Below, one piece after another: positions 7,544 through 15,749 of a DNA stretch of 23,897 nucleotides. The stretch comes from a virus: IMG/VR virus record IMGVR_UViG_3300025102_000289, positions 1 to 23,897 of that record; one strand, written 5' to 3'. A program made the translations under genes and the position numbers. Under the pieces are notes generated by a model, which saw nothing but the letters and a program-made list of their open reading frames with translations, was not told where the DNA came from and did no database searches. How positions within the stretch are numbered: position 1 is the stretch's first letter; every line of letters begins with the position of its first letter.

Positions 7544-7681
7544 TTACTTTTCCGTTTCTTTTTTCTCGTCTTTACCCTCATCGCTCTTCAAATCTGTCGT
7601 GTAGCCTTTGTCAGAGATTTTCTTTGCGACTTCATCAGAAACAAACTCAAAGTGATGGACTGTTTTTGTAGTCATAACCAT
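7544..7681 (-). CDS. Small charged hypothetical protein, 45 aa
   Basis: This short gene begins at ATG 7681, with AAGGA 8 nt upstream on the minus strand, and ends at TAA directly before the next ATG. An alternative ATG lies two codons in. The protein starts MVMTTKTVHHFEFVSDE and ends in a highly charged Lys/Glu/Asp tail, with no membrane segment. Operon position, a good ribosome-binding site and perfect packing between neighbours support it as a real gene. Its function is unknown. Confidence 0.6.
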   Translation of the reverse strand: MVMTTKTVHHFEFVSDEVAKKISDKGYTTDLKSDEGKDEKKETEK

Positions 7682-7692
7682 TAGCTAATTCC

Positions 7693-8064
7693 TTATGATG
7701 GATCTGGAATACCCGTAGCAAATGAAGCGCCTGTAAATGAGTTTCCGTTAGTGACAGACTGAGAAGCTGATAAGCTGCCAGTGACAAGCAATCTGCTATT
7801 ATTTGTATCGCTGATGGAATAGTGTGTAGCAGTGCCAGTGCCTGTAATACTTCCATCTGTGATTGCCGCAAAAACAACCTCACGGCCACCGCCAGATCTG
7901 TCAGAAGGTGCAGCGCCAGAAAGTGATGTAGAGTTCCCTAGTGTGTAAGTAGAAGTAGCTTCAGCATATGTAGTCGGTTCTTGACTACACACGTCTATTC
8001 TATTTGCTTCTGTGTCTAGGGTTGTGAGACCAGAGTCTAGCACTCTGTCATTTAATGTAGCCAT
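7693..8064 (-). CDS. Hypothetical virion-associated protein, 123 aa
   Basis: The protein is rich in Ser, Thr, Gly and Ala. It begins MATLNDRVLDSGL and has a central SGAAPSDRSGGGREVVF segment followed by alternating beta-strand-like sequence (DGSITGTGTATHYSISD). This pattern resembles small structural proteins that lie beside fibre genes in other phages, but I know of no assigned function. ATG 8064 is preceded by a strong Shine-Dalgarno, AAGGAGAT, 8 nt upstream. It lies in the same operon between the chaperone-like gene and the small charged protein. Confidence 0.7.
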   Translation of the reverse strand: MATLNDRVLDSGLTTLDTEANRIDVCSQEPTTYAEATSTYTLGNSTSLSGAAPSDRSGGGREVVFAAITDGSITGTGTATHYSISDTNNSRLLVTGSLSASQSVTNGNSFTGASFATGIPDPS

Positions 8065-8091
8065 TTTTAAGATCTCCTTATTTGGTTGGCA

Positions 8092-8478
8092 TTATGGCAA
8101 GGTAGGCCATACGGGGTTGAGAGGATCAAAGCCGTCAGCTTGCGGCATATCCCTCAAAATCTGTCTTAGTGTGAGATAATTTTGTTTGTCAGTTTCAGAT
8201 AACGGACTGTCTAAAGTTTGCGTCCAATCGGTTGCTGCTAAACGTTTGTTACGCTCTTCTCTAAATTCTTCTAAAGCTTGTTCGTTTGCTTGCGTAGACG
8301 TTTGAGGTACTGATACCCCGTCTACAACATAAGCATAATCTACGCCCTCATGATCTTCTGGCGCTTGCAAAATTGCATGAGTATCACCGTTTTCATCTGC
8401 CAGTTGTTGCGCTTCAGCTTCTGTAGAAAGCTTACAATTTATAAACCCGTCAGCAACTGTGTATACAAAATAGCTCAT
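8092..8478 (-). CDS. Tail fibre assembly chaperone-like protein, 128 aa
   Basis: I chose ATG 8478 (MSYFVYTVAD) because its ATGA overlaps the gpJ-like stop by 4 nt. A longer in-frame start at 8595 would overlap gpJ by 121 nt with no gain in homology. The C-terminal segment (about residues 73-113) runs REERNKRLAATDWTQ, then D.PLS, then a YLTLRQILRDMPQ helix. This is the signature of the phage tail assembly chaperone family Phage_tail_APC (PF16778) and related XkdW-like proteins. The N-terminal half is a small alpha/beta region of unknown role. It probably assists assembly of the adjacent tail tip or fibres, without certainty about which partner. Confidence 0.7.
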   Translation of the reverse strand: MSYFVYTVADGFINCKLSTEAEAQQLADENGDTHAILQAPEDHEGVDYAYVVDGVSVPQTSTQANEQALEEFREERNKRLAATDWTQTLDSPLSETDKQNYLTLRQILRDMPQADGFDPLNPVWPTLP

Positions 8479-11400
8479 GACGTTATCGCTATGCACATGA
8501 GATTTCCAATAAAGGTGGCTCTTGTTGTAGATGAAAAAGTAAGGCTTACGCTTTGTGACGTTCCTGATGATGCAATAGGTATAAAACCAGTACAATTATA
8601 CACGTTATTAGAGAGTAACTGAGTACGACCCATAACTTGAATAGTTGTACCTCCTGACACTATATTTACAAAAGCTGCTTTTGAACTTGTTGTTGATCTT
8701 TTAACGCCACCAGTAAAACCAATTAAAACCTTTGATCCTGAGCGTAATCCAGAAAAAGTGGCTGACCCTGCTGTGCCAGATAAATTAGAATTTTGACCAC
8801 CCCCAGTAGAATAATTTACTGCTGATGTTTGTACTGAAGCAATACCTGACCCAATAAAAACATCCGCAGTTATTGTGCCACCTGTAATTTGGTTCGCACT
8901 AATATTAATTGCAGCTAGATAACTGGTTGCGATTGAATACGCTTGAATAGATATTAAATTCCAACCGTTGTTTAACCAATAATAGTATGATTGAGTAGGT
9001 GTGTAATACCAAAGGTCATAGTCGTTAGGTGTACCAGCTGGGCCGGATGATCCAACATGCACACTATTTTTTGAGTTTAGTGCTGTAGTAGTTGCAAATC
9101 CTGACGTACCACTTGCGACAGCACTTGAAACTTGTGAGGCTGTTTGAAACCCCTCATCATTGTTTAAGTCACTTGTATTAGTAGGAATAGTTGGTGTGTT
9201 ACTTAAATTGCTAAAACTTCCTGTTGTTGCAACTGTAGCTAAACCTGCAACATCACCAGCTGCTATATTACTTTGTGTTGCAAGTGAACCTAAACCAGAA
9301 ACATCTGAAGCGGCTACTGAGTTCTGTGTCGCTAGTGACCCTAAATCAGTAATTTTATTAGCTGTTAAATCAGGTATACGACCAACTGCTAACGTACCGC
9401 GAATAGCAGCCGCTTGAAACTCCGCTGTTCCATCATTCTTAATTTGCCAACCTTGATTACCTGTTTGAAAGTTAGAACTTTCGATAGTGTCTGTAATTTG
9501 AAAAGCACCATTAGCTGTGCCGTATTTTATAGAAGTAACAGTACCGCTAACATTTGCTTCAACAGTATATGGAACAGTCCATTCTTTTTCTACAAAACTT
9601 GTATTGCTTACAGTAGTTTGGCTGTGTGACCATCCAGTAGGAGGTGTACTAAATGATGCACTTGTAACACTAAAAGTACCAGTGTCGTTTGTTGGTGCGC
9701 TAGGTGCAGTTGCTTGTAGTGTTGTATAATATAAAATCCCAGAATAAACGCTTGTATCTGTATCAACACCACTAGAAGTTGCATCAGTAGTTGCGTTCTC
9801 AGAACTACTAGCTGCACTTTCATTTCCAGAAAAATCAACCGCTGTAACCCAATAATAATATTGTGTGCTTACTGCTAGTGCAGCATCTACAAATTTGTCA
9901 GACCCACTAAAAGCAATTGGATTAGCTGGCTGTGAATCAGTTGTGGCTCTATAAATATTATAGCCTTTTAAATCATACAGTGTTCCTCCACCGACTTGTG
10001 TTGTCGGAGCAGTCCAATCTAAAGTAATTTGTTTCTGTCCACCAGTAGCACTGAACCCAGAAACACCGCTAGGAGCAGTTGTATCACCGCCTACAGTATA
10101 CGCTGACGCTGCTACCCAAGAACCTACATTACCTTTAACACCTACGCCTCTCACTCTAACATTGTACTGAGCGCCACTTTCTAAGGGACTTATATTAGCA
10201 GCTGTGTCAGACGCTGGTATTTCTGTCCTAAAGTAATTACTGTCTGTAGTTTTTTTCCATTCAATTTCATAGTGATTTAAAAATTTACTTGCTGCTGCTG
10301 TCCAGCTAACTCGCGCTTGTGTTACAAAAGTTCCGTCTAATTGCACTGCACCAATGTCGGTCACTGAAACACTACTTGGGCTTAGACCTGCTCTAATATC
10401 TGTAAGTGTAGAATTGTTACTTAGTATCTCGCTTTCTTCAGCTGACCAACTAAAAGCAGCTGAAGATGTTTCTCGAAGTGTTAAGCTTACACTAAGTTCA
10501 CCGCTGGAACTACTATTAGAAAACTTCCAGCCAACTACCTCAAATTCTTTTGCAGACCAACCGTAGCGGCTAGTTGTTATTCCTACAATGTCACCGACTT
10601 GAACATTAAACGCATCTAAACCAAAATCAGCTGTGAGCGTCATACTCTCACGCGCTCTAAACAAAGTCATTTTTGCTAGGCGCTGTGCCATTGCGCTAGA
10701 CGTTGTATAGGGTAGGGCTAAGTCTATGGCACTCTCAACACCAGCGTCGTTTGCAATAAAAGTAGCGCTTCTAATTTCGGGATAGTCAGTCCGTATGTAA
10801 TCGTCAGCAGCAGAGTTAAACATACCGCGCACAATATTAAAGGTATCGCGTCTACTAGGTTTTGTTTCAACATTAATGCCAGATCTAAAATCGTCTAAGG
10901 TAAATGTCTTTATAGCTGCTGTGTATTCTCCTACTTTTAATTGCCAATTACCCTGACCCCAAAAAAGGGTAGCAGCGCAAGAAGTCATCATATCGCCCAA
11001 AATATCAGACGGGCTTCTGTCTAAACTTACGACACCGTTTAGCTCATATCTTTTTTCAGTGCCGCCACCAGCTAAGGTAACAGTTTCATCACATGCGTTA
11101 GCAGCTGCTGAAAATACGGTATCGTTTGTAACTCCCGTATTATCAACACCGTAAGCGCTCGTGAGATAATCACGAATACATAAAGCAGCATTAGCTGAAT
11201 AAGCAGTGCTGGATGATCTAGGATCATAAACCTTTTTACCCTGCACTATTGCAGTAAATAAGGGTATCCCTTCAGCAAAAACATTTTGGTCATATTCCAT
11301 CCTCACATAGAGGCAAGCAATCCCTTCACCTTTAAAGTTAGTATCTTCACTACTGCTAGGAGCAACCCCGTCTATCTTCCACTCAGGGGGATCATCAATC

Positions 11401-11948
11401 CCGTTTAGTTGGCTATATACATTTTGATTATCAGCGCCCGTAAACTTTCGGATATATATTTTTGCGTTACTGCTATCGTCTTTCCAACGTGCATCAGAAA
11501 CAAAATAATCTGCTCCAATTGTTACGGTAGTGTCATTAATGTAGACGTTACCTATGTCATTTACTTCATGTCCAGCCAGCACAATAATCTGATGTAAAAA
11601 CTTATTAGTGTCACCAGTGCTTTCGATGTATGTAACAACACCGCCTTTTCTTATAGTGCCGTAGACAATTTCTTGAGGCGCTGTTGCTGTCCTAGTGTTT
11701 GCTAATAATCCAGAGCTAGTACCAAATGCACCAAAATCAGGCTTAGGCATTAGAGCTTTTATTGCCCAGCTGCTGATTGCTGCTATCGCTAGATAGTTTA
11801 TAGCTTTGGTGATAAATATTTGCGTAGCCGTAGCACTCGCTAATATATTTCCACCGAATAAAATAAAGGGATCTCTAGGTATTCTTTCCCAGCTGTTAAG
11901 GCTGACCAATCTGTAATTGTAAAGACTGTCTTTCACGCTAGCACCCAA
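8475..11948 (-). CDS. gpJ-like tail tip/host specificity protein with two FN3 domains, about 1157 aa
   Basis: This is the largest gene here and forms the tip of the tail that contacts the host. Residues 45-66 are hydrophobic, as in many gpJ/GTA gp15-like proteins. Residues about 85-500 contain the conserved hub region, including YGTIRKGG, VLAGHEV, NGVVSLDRSP..ILGDM and GDIVGITTSRYGW. Two fibronectin type III domains follow (about 535-620 and 625-720), each with W and Y core residues. GWQIKNDGTAEFQAAAIRG (833-851) resembles the DUF1983-like stretch of lambda gpJ. Short SLATQ..VA repeats and a Gly/Ser-rich beta C-terminus end the protein. The start is uncertain. TTG 11948 overlaps the preceding gene by 16 nt, whereas GTG 11936 overlaps it by 4 nt (GTGA) and costs only four residues. 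Confidence 0.85.
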   Translation of the reverse strand: MGASVKDSLYNYRLVSLNSWERIPRDPFILFGGNILASATATQIFITKAINYLAIAAISSWAIKALMPKPDFGAFGTSSGLLANTRTATAPQEIVYGTIRKGGVVTYIESTGDTNKFLHQIIVLAGHEVNDIGNVYINDTTVTIGADYFVSDARWKDDSSNAKIYIRKFTGADNQNVYSQLNGIDDPPEWKIDGVAPSSSEDTNFKGEGIACLYVRMEYDQNVFAEGIPLFTAIVQGKKVYDPRSSSTAYSANAALCIRDYLTSAYGVDNTGVTNDTVFSAAANACDETVTLAGGGTEKRYELNGVVSLDRSPSDILGDMMTSCAATLFWGQGNWQLKVGEYTAAIKTFTLDDFRSGINVETKPSRRDTFNIVRGMFNSAADDYIRTDYPEIRSATFIANDAGVESAIDLALPYTTSSAMAQRLAKMTLFRARESMTLTADFGLDAFNVQVGDIVGITTSRYGWSAKEFEVVGWKFSNSSSSGELSVSLTLRETSSAAFSWSAEESEILSNNSTLTDIRAGLSPSSVSVTDIGAVQLDGTFVTQARVSWTAAASKFLNHYEIEWKKTTDSNYFRTEIPASDTAANISPLESGAQYNVRVRGVGVKGNVGSWVAASAYTVGGDTTAPSGVSGFSATGGQKQITLDWTAPTTQVGGGTLYDLKGYNIYRATTDSQPANPIAFSGSDKFVDAALAVSTQYYYWVTAVDFSGNESAASSSENATTDATSSGVDTDTSVYSGILYYTTLQATAPSAPTNDTGTFSVTSASFSTPPTGWSHSQTTVSNTSFVEKEWTVPYTVEANVSGTVTSIKYGTANGAFQITDTIESSNFQTGNQGWQIKNDGTAEFQAAAIRGTLAVGRIPDLTANKITDLGSLATQNSVAASDVSGLGSLATQSNIAAGDVAGLATVATTGSFSNLSNTPTIPTNTSDLNNDEGFQTASQVSSAVASGTSGFATTTALNSKNSVHVGSSGPAGTPNDYDLWYYTPTQSYYYWLNNGWNLISIQAYSIATSYLAAINISANQITGGTITADVFIGSGIASVQTSAVNYSTGGGQNSNLSGTAGSATFSGLRSGSKVLIGFTGGVKRSTTSSKAAFVNIVSGGTTIQVMGRTQLLSNNVYNCTGFIPIASSGTSQSVSLTFSSTTRATFIGNLMCIAITS

Positions 11949-12352
11949 CCACTTGTAATTGTTTCTATCGGTAGGGCTTCCAAAGATTTCTTTCCTAGAA
12001 AGACAGCGCTGCTACCTAAGCTTATTCCTAAAGCGTCATTTATAACCCACCGTCTAGCTGCTTTAGTTGTAACTAACGCGCCTCTAGGCGGCACTCCGTC
12101 AACTCGCTTTAGTTTAGTTGCTAAAGCCTCATAAAGTGTTTTTGCTGCAAAGCTTTTCCTAAGCTTCTCACGACTTAAATACATTCCGTTTTCTGTATAT
12201 TTACTAAGCCAATCGTCAGCATAACCAGTGCCATACATTGCTTTGAAACAGTTGTTAGTAAATATAAAGCAATCGTTTGTATGCCACTGAAACCCGTAAT
12301 CTCTATTTGCTCTTATATAATCGTTAAGAGCATCAAGATCAGGTTGCTTCAT
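11933..12352 (-). CDS. DUF6950-like (NlpC/P60-like) tail tip protein, 139 aa
   Basis: The order between the hub and gpJ matches the NlpC/P60 peptidase position of GTA and lambda-type tails. The protein has the DUF6950 pattern: an N-terminal helix, W.TNDCF with His24, Asp27 and Cys28, then PPRGALVTT (about 88-96) and WVINDALGISLG, ending in WVLA. Cys28 sits where the catalytic Cys of the P60 fold would be. I do not see the expected downstream His, so activity is doubtful. I chose ATG 12352; the longer form needs a TTG at 12415 and a 77-nt overlap. The 3' end overlaps gpJ. The likely role is in tail tip assembly, possibly with a vestigial cell-wall hydrolase. Confidence 0.7.
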   Translation of the reverse strand: MKQPDLDALNDYIRANRDYGFQWHTNDCFIFTNNCFKAMYGTGYADDWLSKYTENGMYLSREKLRKSFAAKTLYEALATKLKRVDGVPPRGALVTTKAARRWVINDALGISLGSSAVFLGKKSLEALPIETITSGWVLA

Positions 12353-12926
12353 CACTCGCTTGAACTTCTCTACCCCAGACAATTGATTTATCTTGCAAGC
12401 CAGAAACCCAATCAAAAAAACTGTCAGATCCAGACAGACCTTTAGACGTTCTTACAGCCTTGTGGCTTTCGCTTGTGTAGCGTCTCATATTAGGGCGCTC
12501 TAAAGTGATTAGTCTGTTTTCAACCGTTAGCTTAATAGTTGCGCTGTCTGCTTCATCTACAATAGTCATTTGATCCATGTAGCCGCTAAAGACTTCAACT
12601 ACATCACTGACCCCACTTAGACCCCAATAAATTGTTACTAATCTACCTTGGTACTCTTCAGTTAAAGCGTAGGTCAGAACTGTGTTTGCTAAACCTGACA
12701 GAGTTAAAGTCGTTCCTCTAGCTGATAAATCGCCAGCCTCTTCAAGACCTTCAATAGAAAGAAGCGTACCCGTTCCCGTATAGGTTGCAGAGTTAATTGT
12801 TTTATCACCGTAGCCTGTCCACAGACGCAAAGCACCAGAATTAAAAGCTAAGTCTACAGCGTAGAACGGTTCAATTTCAGCGTTTGATAGAGCTGATAAA
12901 ATCGCGCTCGGAACTGCTCTAGTCAT
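12339..12926 (-). CDS. DUF2163-like tail hub protein, 195 aa
   Basis: The N-terminus (MTRAVPSAILSAL...IEPFYAVDLAF) and the following GALRLWTGYGD, TYTGTGTLL and GLEEAGDLSARGTTLTLSGL segments fit the N-terminal part of DUF2163/GTA gp13-like baseplate hub proteins. At 195 aa it is shorter than the roughly 300-residue GTA form and lacks the C-terminal part. It starts with an ATGA overlap on the preceding distal tail gene. It probably links the distal tail ring to the gpJ-like tip. The family assignment rests on pattern recognition and gene order. Confidence 0.7.
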   Translation of the reverse strand: MTRAVPSAILSALSNAEIEPFYAVDLAFNSGALRLWTGYGDKTINSATYTGTGTLLSIEGLEEAGDLSARGTTLTLSGLANTVLTYALTEEYQGRLVTIYWGLSGVSDVVEVFSGYMDQMTIVDEADSATIKLTVENRLITLERPNMRRYTSESHKAVRTSKGLSGSDSFFDWVSGLQDKSIVWGREVQASDEAT

Positions 12927-13522
12927 ACTGCTTCCATAGCTCCAAAACTAATCCCATAAACTGCTAATTGATCTACACTGTATGCAGTCTCATTACTGCT
13001 TAGTCTGAATAAGCCATTAGCGCTTGTAAGATCCGCTGATACTGCTGACCGATCTTTTCTAAGGCTAGGCCATATCTCTAGATCTGCTGCGCTGCCAGTG
13101 CCTGTATAATCCTGTAAAACTTTATGCAACGTCGAGTCAGAGCCAGTACCCAAAGCCAAAAAGTCACCAGCCTTTAAAGTCTGACCAGACGTTACAACTG
13201 CACTAACTGTATTATCACCAGCAGAGCCTGAGATAGTAGCCGCTGTCGCTGTACCTTGTATGCTGTGCGATATAGGATCACTCAGTAGAAATGTCCCATG
13301 CTGACCCCTTAGACTAATAAGCCACGCTACCCAAGCCTCAGCGGTATCTCTCCGCATTGGTTTTAGACTTACATCTACTGACCACATTTGACCGCTGTAA
13401 GTGTGCGTTTGTCCATGAAAAGAAAACGGACTACGAGAATACGCAACAGAGTTTATTGCTCTAAAATCTATAGATCTGATTGTTGTGTAATCAGGTAAGC
13501 TTAGAGGATATGTTATCGCCAT
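12923..13522 (-). CDS. Distal tail protein-like (DUF2460-position) protein, 199 aa
   Basis: It lies directly after the tape measure gene (TAATG junction), where Dit or GTA gp12 (DUF2460) proteins are found. The sequence starts MAITYPLSLPDY and has W..D.SLKPM.R..AEAWVAWL.SLRGQ.GTFLL.DP at about residues 47-83. A beta-rich C-terminal half begins with a Gly/Ser/Thr-rich stretch and KAGDFLALG. This block is familiar from many siphoviral proteins that sit between the tape measure and the hub. It probably forms the ring at the distal end of the tail tube. The structural role is quite likely; the exact family is less certain. Confidence 0.7.
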   Translation of the reverse strand: MAITYPLSLPDYTTIRSIDFRAINSVAYSRSPFSFHGQTHTYSGQMWSVDVSLKPMRRDTAEAWVAWLISLRGQHGTFLLSDPISHSIQGTATAATISGSAGDNTVSAVVTSGQTLKAGDFLALGTGSDSTLHKVLQDYTGTGSAADLEIWPSLRKDRSAVSADLTSANGLFRLSSNETAYSVDQLAVYGISFGAMEAV

Positions 13523-15189
13523 TAGCTAAAAGCCCGTCCGTAACTGCCACCCCGACGCTTGCTATCAACAACAGCTGCTTTCGCACTTTCAGCGATTTGA
13601 GGTAGCAAGGTTTTAATTTCGTTTCTAACCGTCTGCTGGACGCCTGTAGTCACGTTAATCGTTTGATTGATTGTCACCCCATCACCACCGCTTAAAGCGC
13701 TCTGTGCTTGCCCTACGCTTAGGACACGACCACTTTGAGACGGAACAAATATTTCTCTTCCATGCTCACCGACAACAGCAGCTTGACCAGCTTGCATATA
13801 GCCGCCAGAAGCTAAATTAGTAGGCACAACTCCAGTTGGTACATTAATTCCACCAGCTGACGGAAAACCTAGAAAACTCATTGTAGCATTTACTAAGCGC
13901 TGTACTACTAAGATCCTGTATAGCTCTCTTATGATTGCTTGGGCTGAAGATTTTAAAGTATCTTTAAAACTTTTTGATCCTTCTATTGCGCTCATAAAAA
14001 CATCTTCAAAAGCAGATTCTAAAGTAGAGGCCATAGAGTCTAGATCTTCTAGAGTTTTGTTCATTATCTTTAATTCAGCAGTAGCTTTTTTTACATCAGC
14101 TGGATCTATCGGTGAAAAGCCTGTACCTTTGCTATTTCTTGCTTTTTCCATTTTCATAATTAATTGTGTTCGCGCTTCTTCTTGGTCTAGCAATTTCATT
14201 CTTTCATCTTGAACACCAGCAAGCTTTATTTCCGCGACAACTAGATTATCTATCATAATTTGCTTTTTCTTATTGAAATTTTCTTCAGTATCAAAAGCAG
14301 CTTTTTTAAATTTCTCAATCGCCTGACGTTTTTTTAAAACTTTTTCTTCTAACTTAATTTCTTGTTCGTACAGTGAATCCATTCTTGCTTTGTCAGTCAT
14401 TTGAAAAATAGCGTCAAAAGCTTCTAGCGCTGTTAAAGCAAACTTTGAAAACTGCTTACCCATAGCGTCCAGAATTTCATCCATTCGCCTACGCATTTCA
14501 ACTCCAGCTAATACTGTATCATTAGATAATACTAGCCCAAGCTCTCTAGCTCTTTCTGACATTTCACCCATTGCTTTGGCGTTATCTTGAAACAACGGAA
14601 CAAGTAATGTTGCATCACTAGCAAGCGCTTCCATAAAGAATGTCATTTCTTGCTGGTTTACGTTTGCATCTTCTAAAGCTTTTACATAAAGCGCTAGACC
14701 TTCATCTGAACTTAGCCCCTTAAAAGCGTCAGCAGTCAGCCCAACTTTAGGAGCGATCTGCTCAAAGAAGTCTACAGCGCCACCACCGCCAGTTTGGAAA
14801 AAGTCAGCAAACTTGTCGTTTGTGTCTTTAAGTATGTCTGCAAGTTTTTCCTGAGAAACGCCAAAGTTTGCAGCCGCAAAAGACATTTCTTGGAAGCGCT
14901 CAACATTCACGCCAGCAAGGGTTGAAAGATTTGTAATTTCTTTTGACGTTTGTGTAGCGTTATCAATCATTCTTTGAAAGCCAACACTGATAGCACCAAC
15001 CGATAACAAGCCGCCAAGCTTACCAGCAGAGATACTAAGCTTATCCATAGCTTTAGTTGTTTGGTTTAAATTAGTCTTAGACTTATGTGCAAATCTTTGG
15101 ATCTTTTTATTTGCACGATCCATAGCCTTATTAAATTCACGATCTTTTGCAGAAAGTATAATATTTAATTCTTCTGCACTAATCGCCAT
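13522..15189 (-). CDS. Tail tape measure protein, 555 aa
   Basis: This is a long, mostly helical protein with charged coiled-coil segments (about 270-350 and 365-392). Near its C-terminus it carries the lambda-family block ASGGYMQAGQAAVVGEHGREIFVP (about 460-483). The start shares a TAAATG junction with the frameshift extension of the tail assembly chaperone, as expected for a tape measure gene. A hydrophobic stretch (about 419-448) may help in membrane passage. No lytic transglycosylase or peptidase domain is seen. At roughly 0.15 nm per residue, a known rule for tape measures, it predicts a short tail of about 80-90 nm, at the low end for siphoviruses. Confidence 0.9.
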   Translation of the reverse strand: MAISAEELNIILSAKDREFNKAMDRANKKIQRFAHKSKTNLNQTTKAMDKLSISAGKLGGLLSVGAISVGFQRMIDNATQTSKEITNLSTLAGVNVERFQEMSFAAANFGVSQEKLADILKDTNDKFADFFQTGGGGAVDFFEQIAPKVGLTADAFKGLSSDEGLALYVKALEDANVNQQEMTFFMEALASDATLLVPLFQDNAKAMGEMSERARELGLVLSNDTVLAGVEMRRRMDEILDAMGKQFSKFALTALEAFDAIFQMTDKARMDSLYEQEIKLEEKVLKKRQAIEKFKKAAFDTEENFNKKKQIMIDNLVVAEIKLAGVQDERMKLLDQEEARTQLIMKMEKARNSKGTGFSPIDPADVKKATAELKIMNKTLEDLDSMASTLESAFEDVFMSAIEGSKSFKDTLKSSAQAIIRELYRILVVQRLVNATMSFLGFPSAGGINVPTGVVPTNLASGGYMQAGQAAVVGEHGREIFVPSQSGRVLSVGQAQSALSGGDGVTINQTINVTTGVQQTVRNEIKTLLPQIAESAKAAVVDSKRRGGSYGRAFS

Positions 15190-15402
15190 TTATCCGTACT
15201 TCCTTGCTAGTTCTTTTGCCTCTTCTAGAGAGGGTGCATTTTTGCCAGCCCTGTTTGGGCTATGCGCTTTTTGCCAACCATCGAAAACAATAAAAACGTC
15301 TTTAGGTATCATGTTCCTAATTTCGTCAGGCTTTAATCCAGCTACTATTCCGTTTGCTATTATTTTACGGACTTCAAGCCTTGTTTGCTTTTGCGTGTAA
15401 CT
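15190..15402 (-). CDS. Tail assembly chaperone frameshift extension (gpT-like, 70 codons in the -1 frame)
   Basis: This open frame fills the 170-nt space between the chaperone stop and the tape measure start. It has no ATG, GTG or TTG before its conserved part. Its first ATG (15312) lies inside the conserved segment, with an AGGA only 2 nt away. Read in the -1 frame from the A9 run at 15402-15410, it gives 70 residues ending at TAA directly before the tape measure ATG. The core GLKPDEIRNMIPKDVFIVFDGW resembles the small GTA rcc01693 / Phage_TAC proteins (L.PDE......P......GW). A -1 slip would join it to the first 116 residues of the upstream chaperone, giving a 186-residue G-T-like product. 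Confidence 0.65.
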   Translation of the reverse strand, partial: SYTQKQTRLEVRKIIANGIVAGLKPDEIRNMIPKDVFIVFDGWQKAHSPNRAGKNAPSLEEAKELARKYG

Positions 15403-15749
15403 TTTTTTTTAGGCTCTGAGGCAAATGCGTCAGGCATAAACGCAATACCTAAAACAGCCTGAGCAATTTGGTAGAGCCGCAAATAATCAGCTGGGGAGCA
15501 ATCTTCAATTATTGCATCAGCTTCTTGATCTTTTAAACCACCACCAACTAAGCCTAATGCTAAAAGATCTTTTATTTCTGTTGAAGTTGGCTTGCTACTG
15601 CGCTCAAAAAAGCTATCCCAAAATTCAAAAACGCCTCTATGCTTATCCTCAAATCTTTCGATCTCTTTAATTCTCAGAACAAACGTGTAGCTAATGCCGC
15701 CAAGCTCCTCAACTAAACCCCCTCTAGGGGCTTCAGCGGTAATAGCCAT
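15360..15749 (-). CDS. Tail assembly chaperone (GTA gp10-like), 129 aa
   Basis: This small acidic protein, with ISYTFVLRIKEIERFED near residues 19-35 and helices throughout, matches the Phage_TAC_11/GTA gp10 pattern and sits between the tube and tape measure genes. It starts one base inside the major tail protein stop (TAATG). Its C-terminal tail is basic (SEPKKKVTRKSKQG). The three Lys codons AAA AAA AAA form the A9 slippery run described separately. In known systems such chaperones (lambda gpG and gpGT) coat the tape measure protein and recruit tube subunits. The unshifted product ends 13 codons after the run. Confidence 0.8.
   Translation of the reverse strand: MAITAEAPRGGLVEELGGISYTFVLRIKEIERFEDKHRGVFEFWDSFFERSSKPTSTEIKDLLALGLVGGGLKDQEADAIIEDCSPADYLRLYQIAQAVLGIAFMPDAFASEPKKKVTRKSKQGLKSVK
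15402..15411 (-). other. Candidate -1 ribosomal frameshift site (T-A9)
   Basis: The minus strand reads T followed by nine A, then G. In the chaperone frame this is CCT AAA AAA AAA GTT, which contains the canonical slippery heptamer A AAA AAA. Slipping back one base gives AGT TAC ACG and then continues open to the tape measure start. No strong downstream hairpin is evident by eye. Confidence 0.6.

Noticed and set aside
7647-7889. Minus-strand open frame of 80 codons
   Set aside because: It is an out-of-frame shadow across the 123-aa gene and the 45-aa gene, both of which have good ribosome sites.
8092-8595. Longer form of the chaperone-like gene starting at 8595
   Set aside because: It overlaps the 3' end of gpJ by 121 nt. 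The ATGA junction at 8478 is the usual coupled start.
9608-9838. Minus-strand open frame of 76 codons within gpJ
   Set aside because: It is an out-of-frame shadow with a Leu/Gln/His-rich composition typical of frame artefacts.
11933-12415. TTG start at 12415 for the DUF6950-like gene
   Set aside because: It would overlap the hub gene by 77 nt, and the extra residues do not fit the family. ATG 12352 does.
15190-15312. Stand-alone small gene starting at ATG 15312 before the tape measure
   Set aside because: This start cuts off the conserved LKPDE part, and its AGGA is only 2 nt away. The -1 frameshift explains the whole open segment better.
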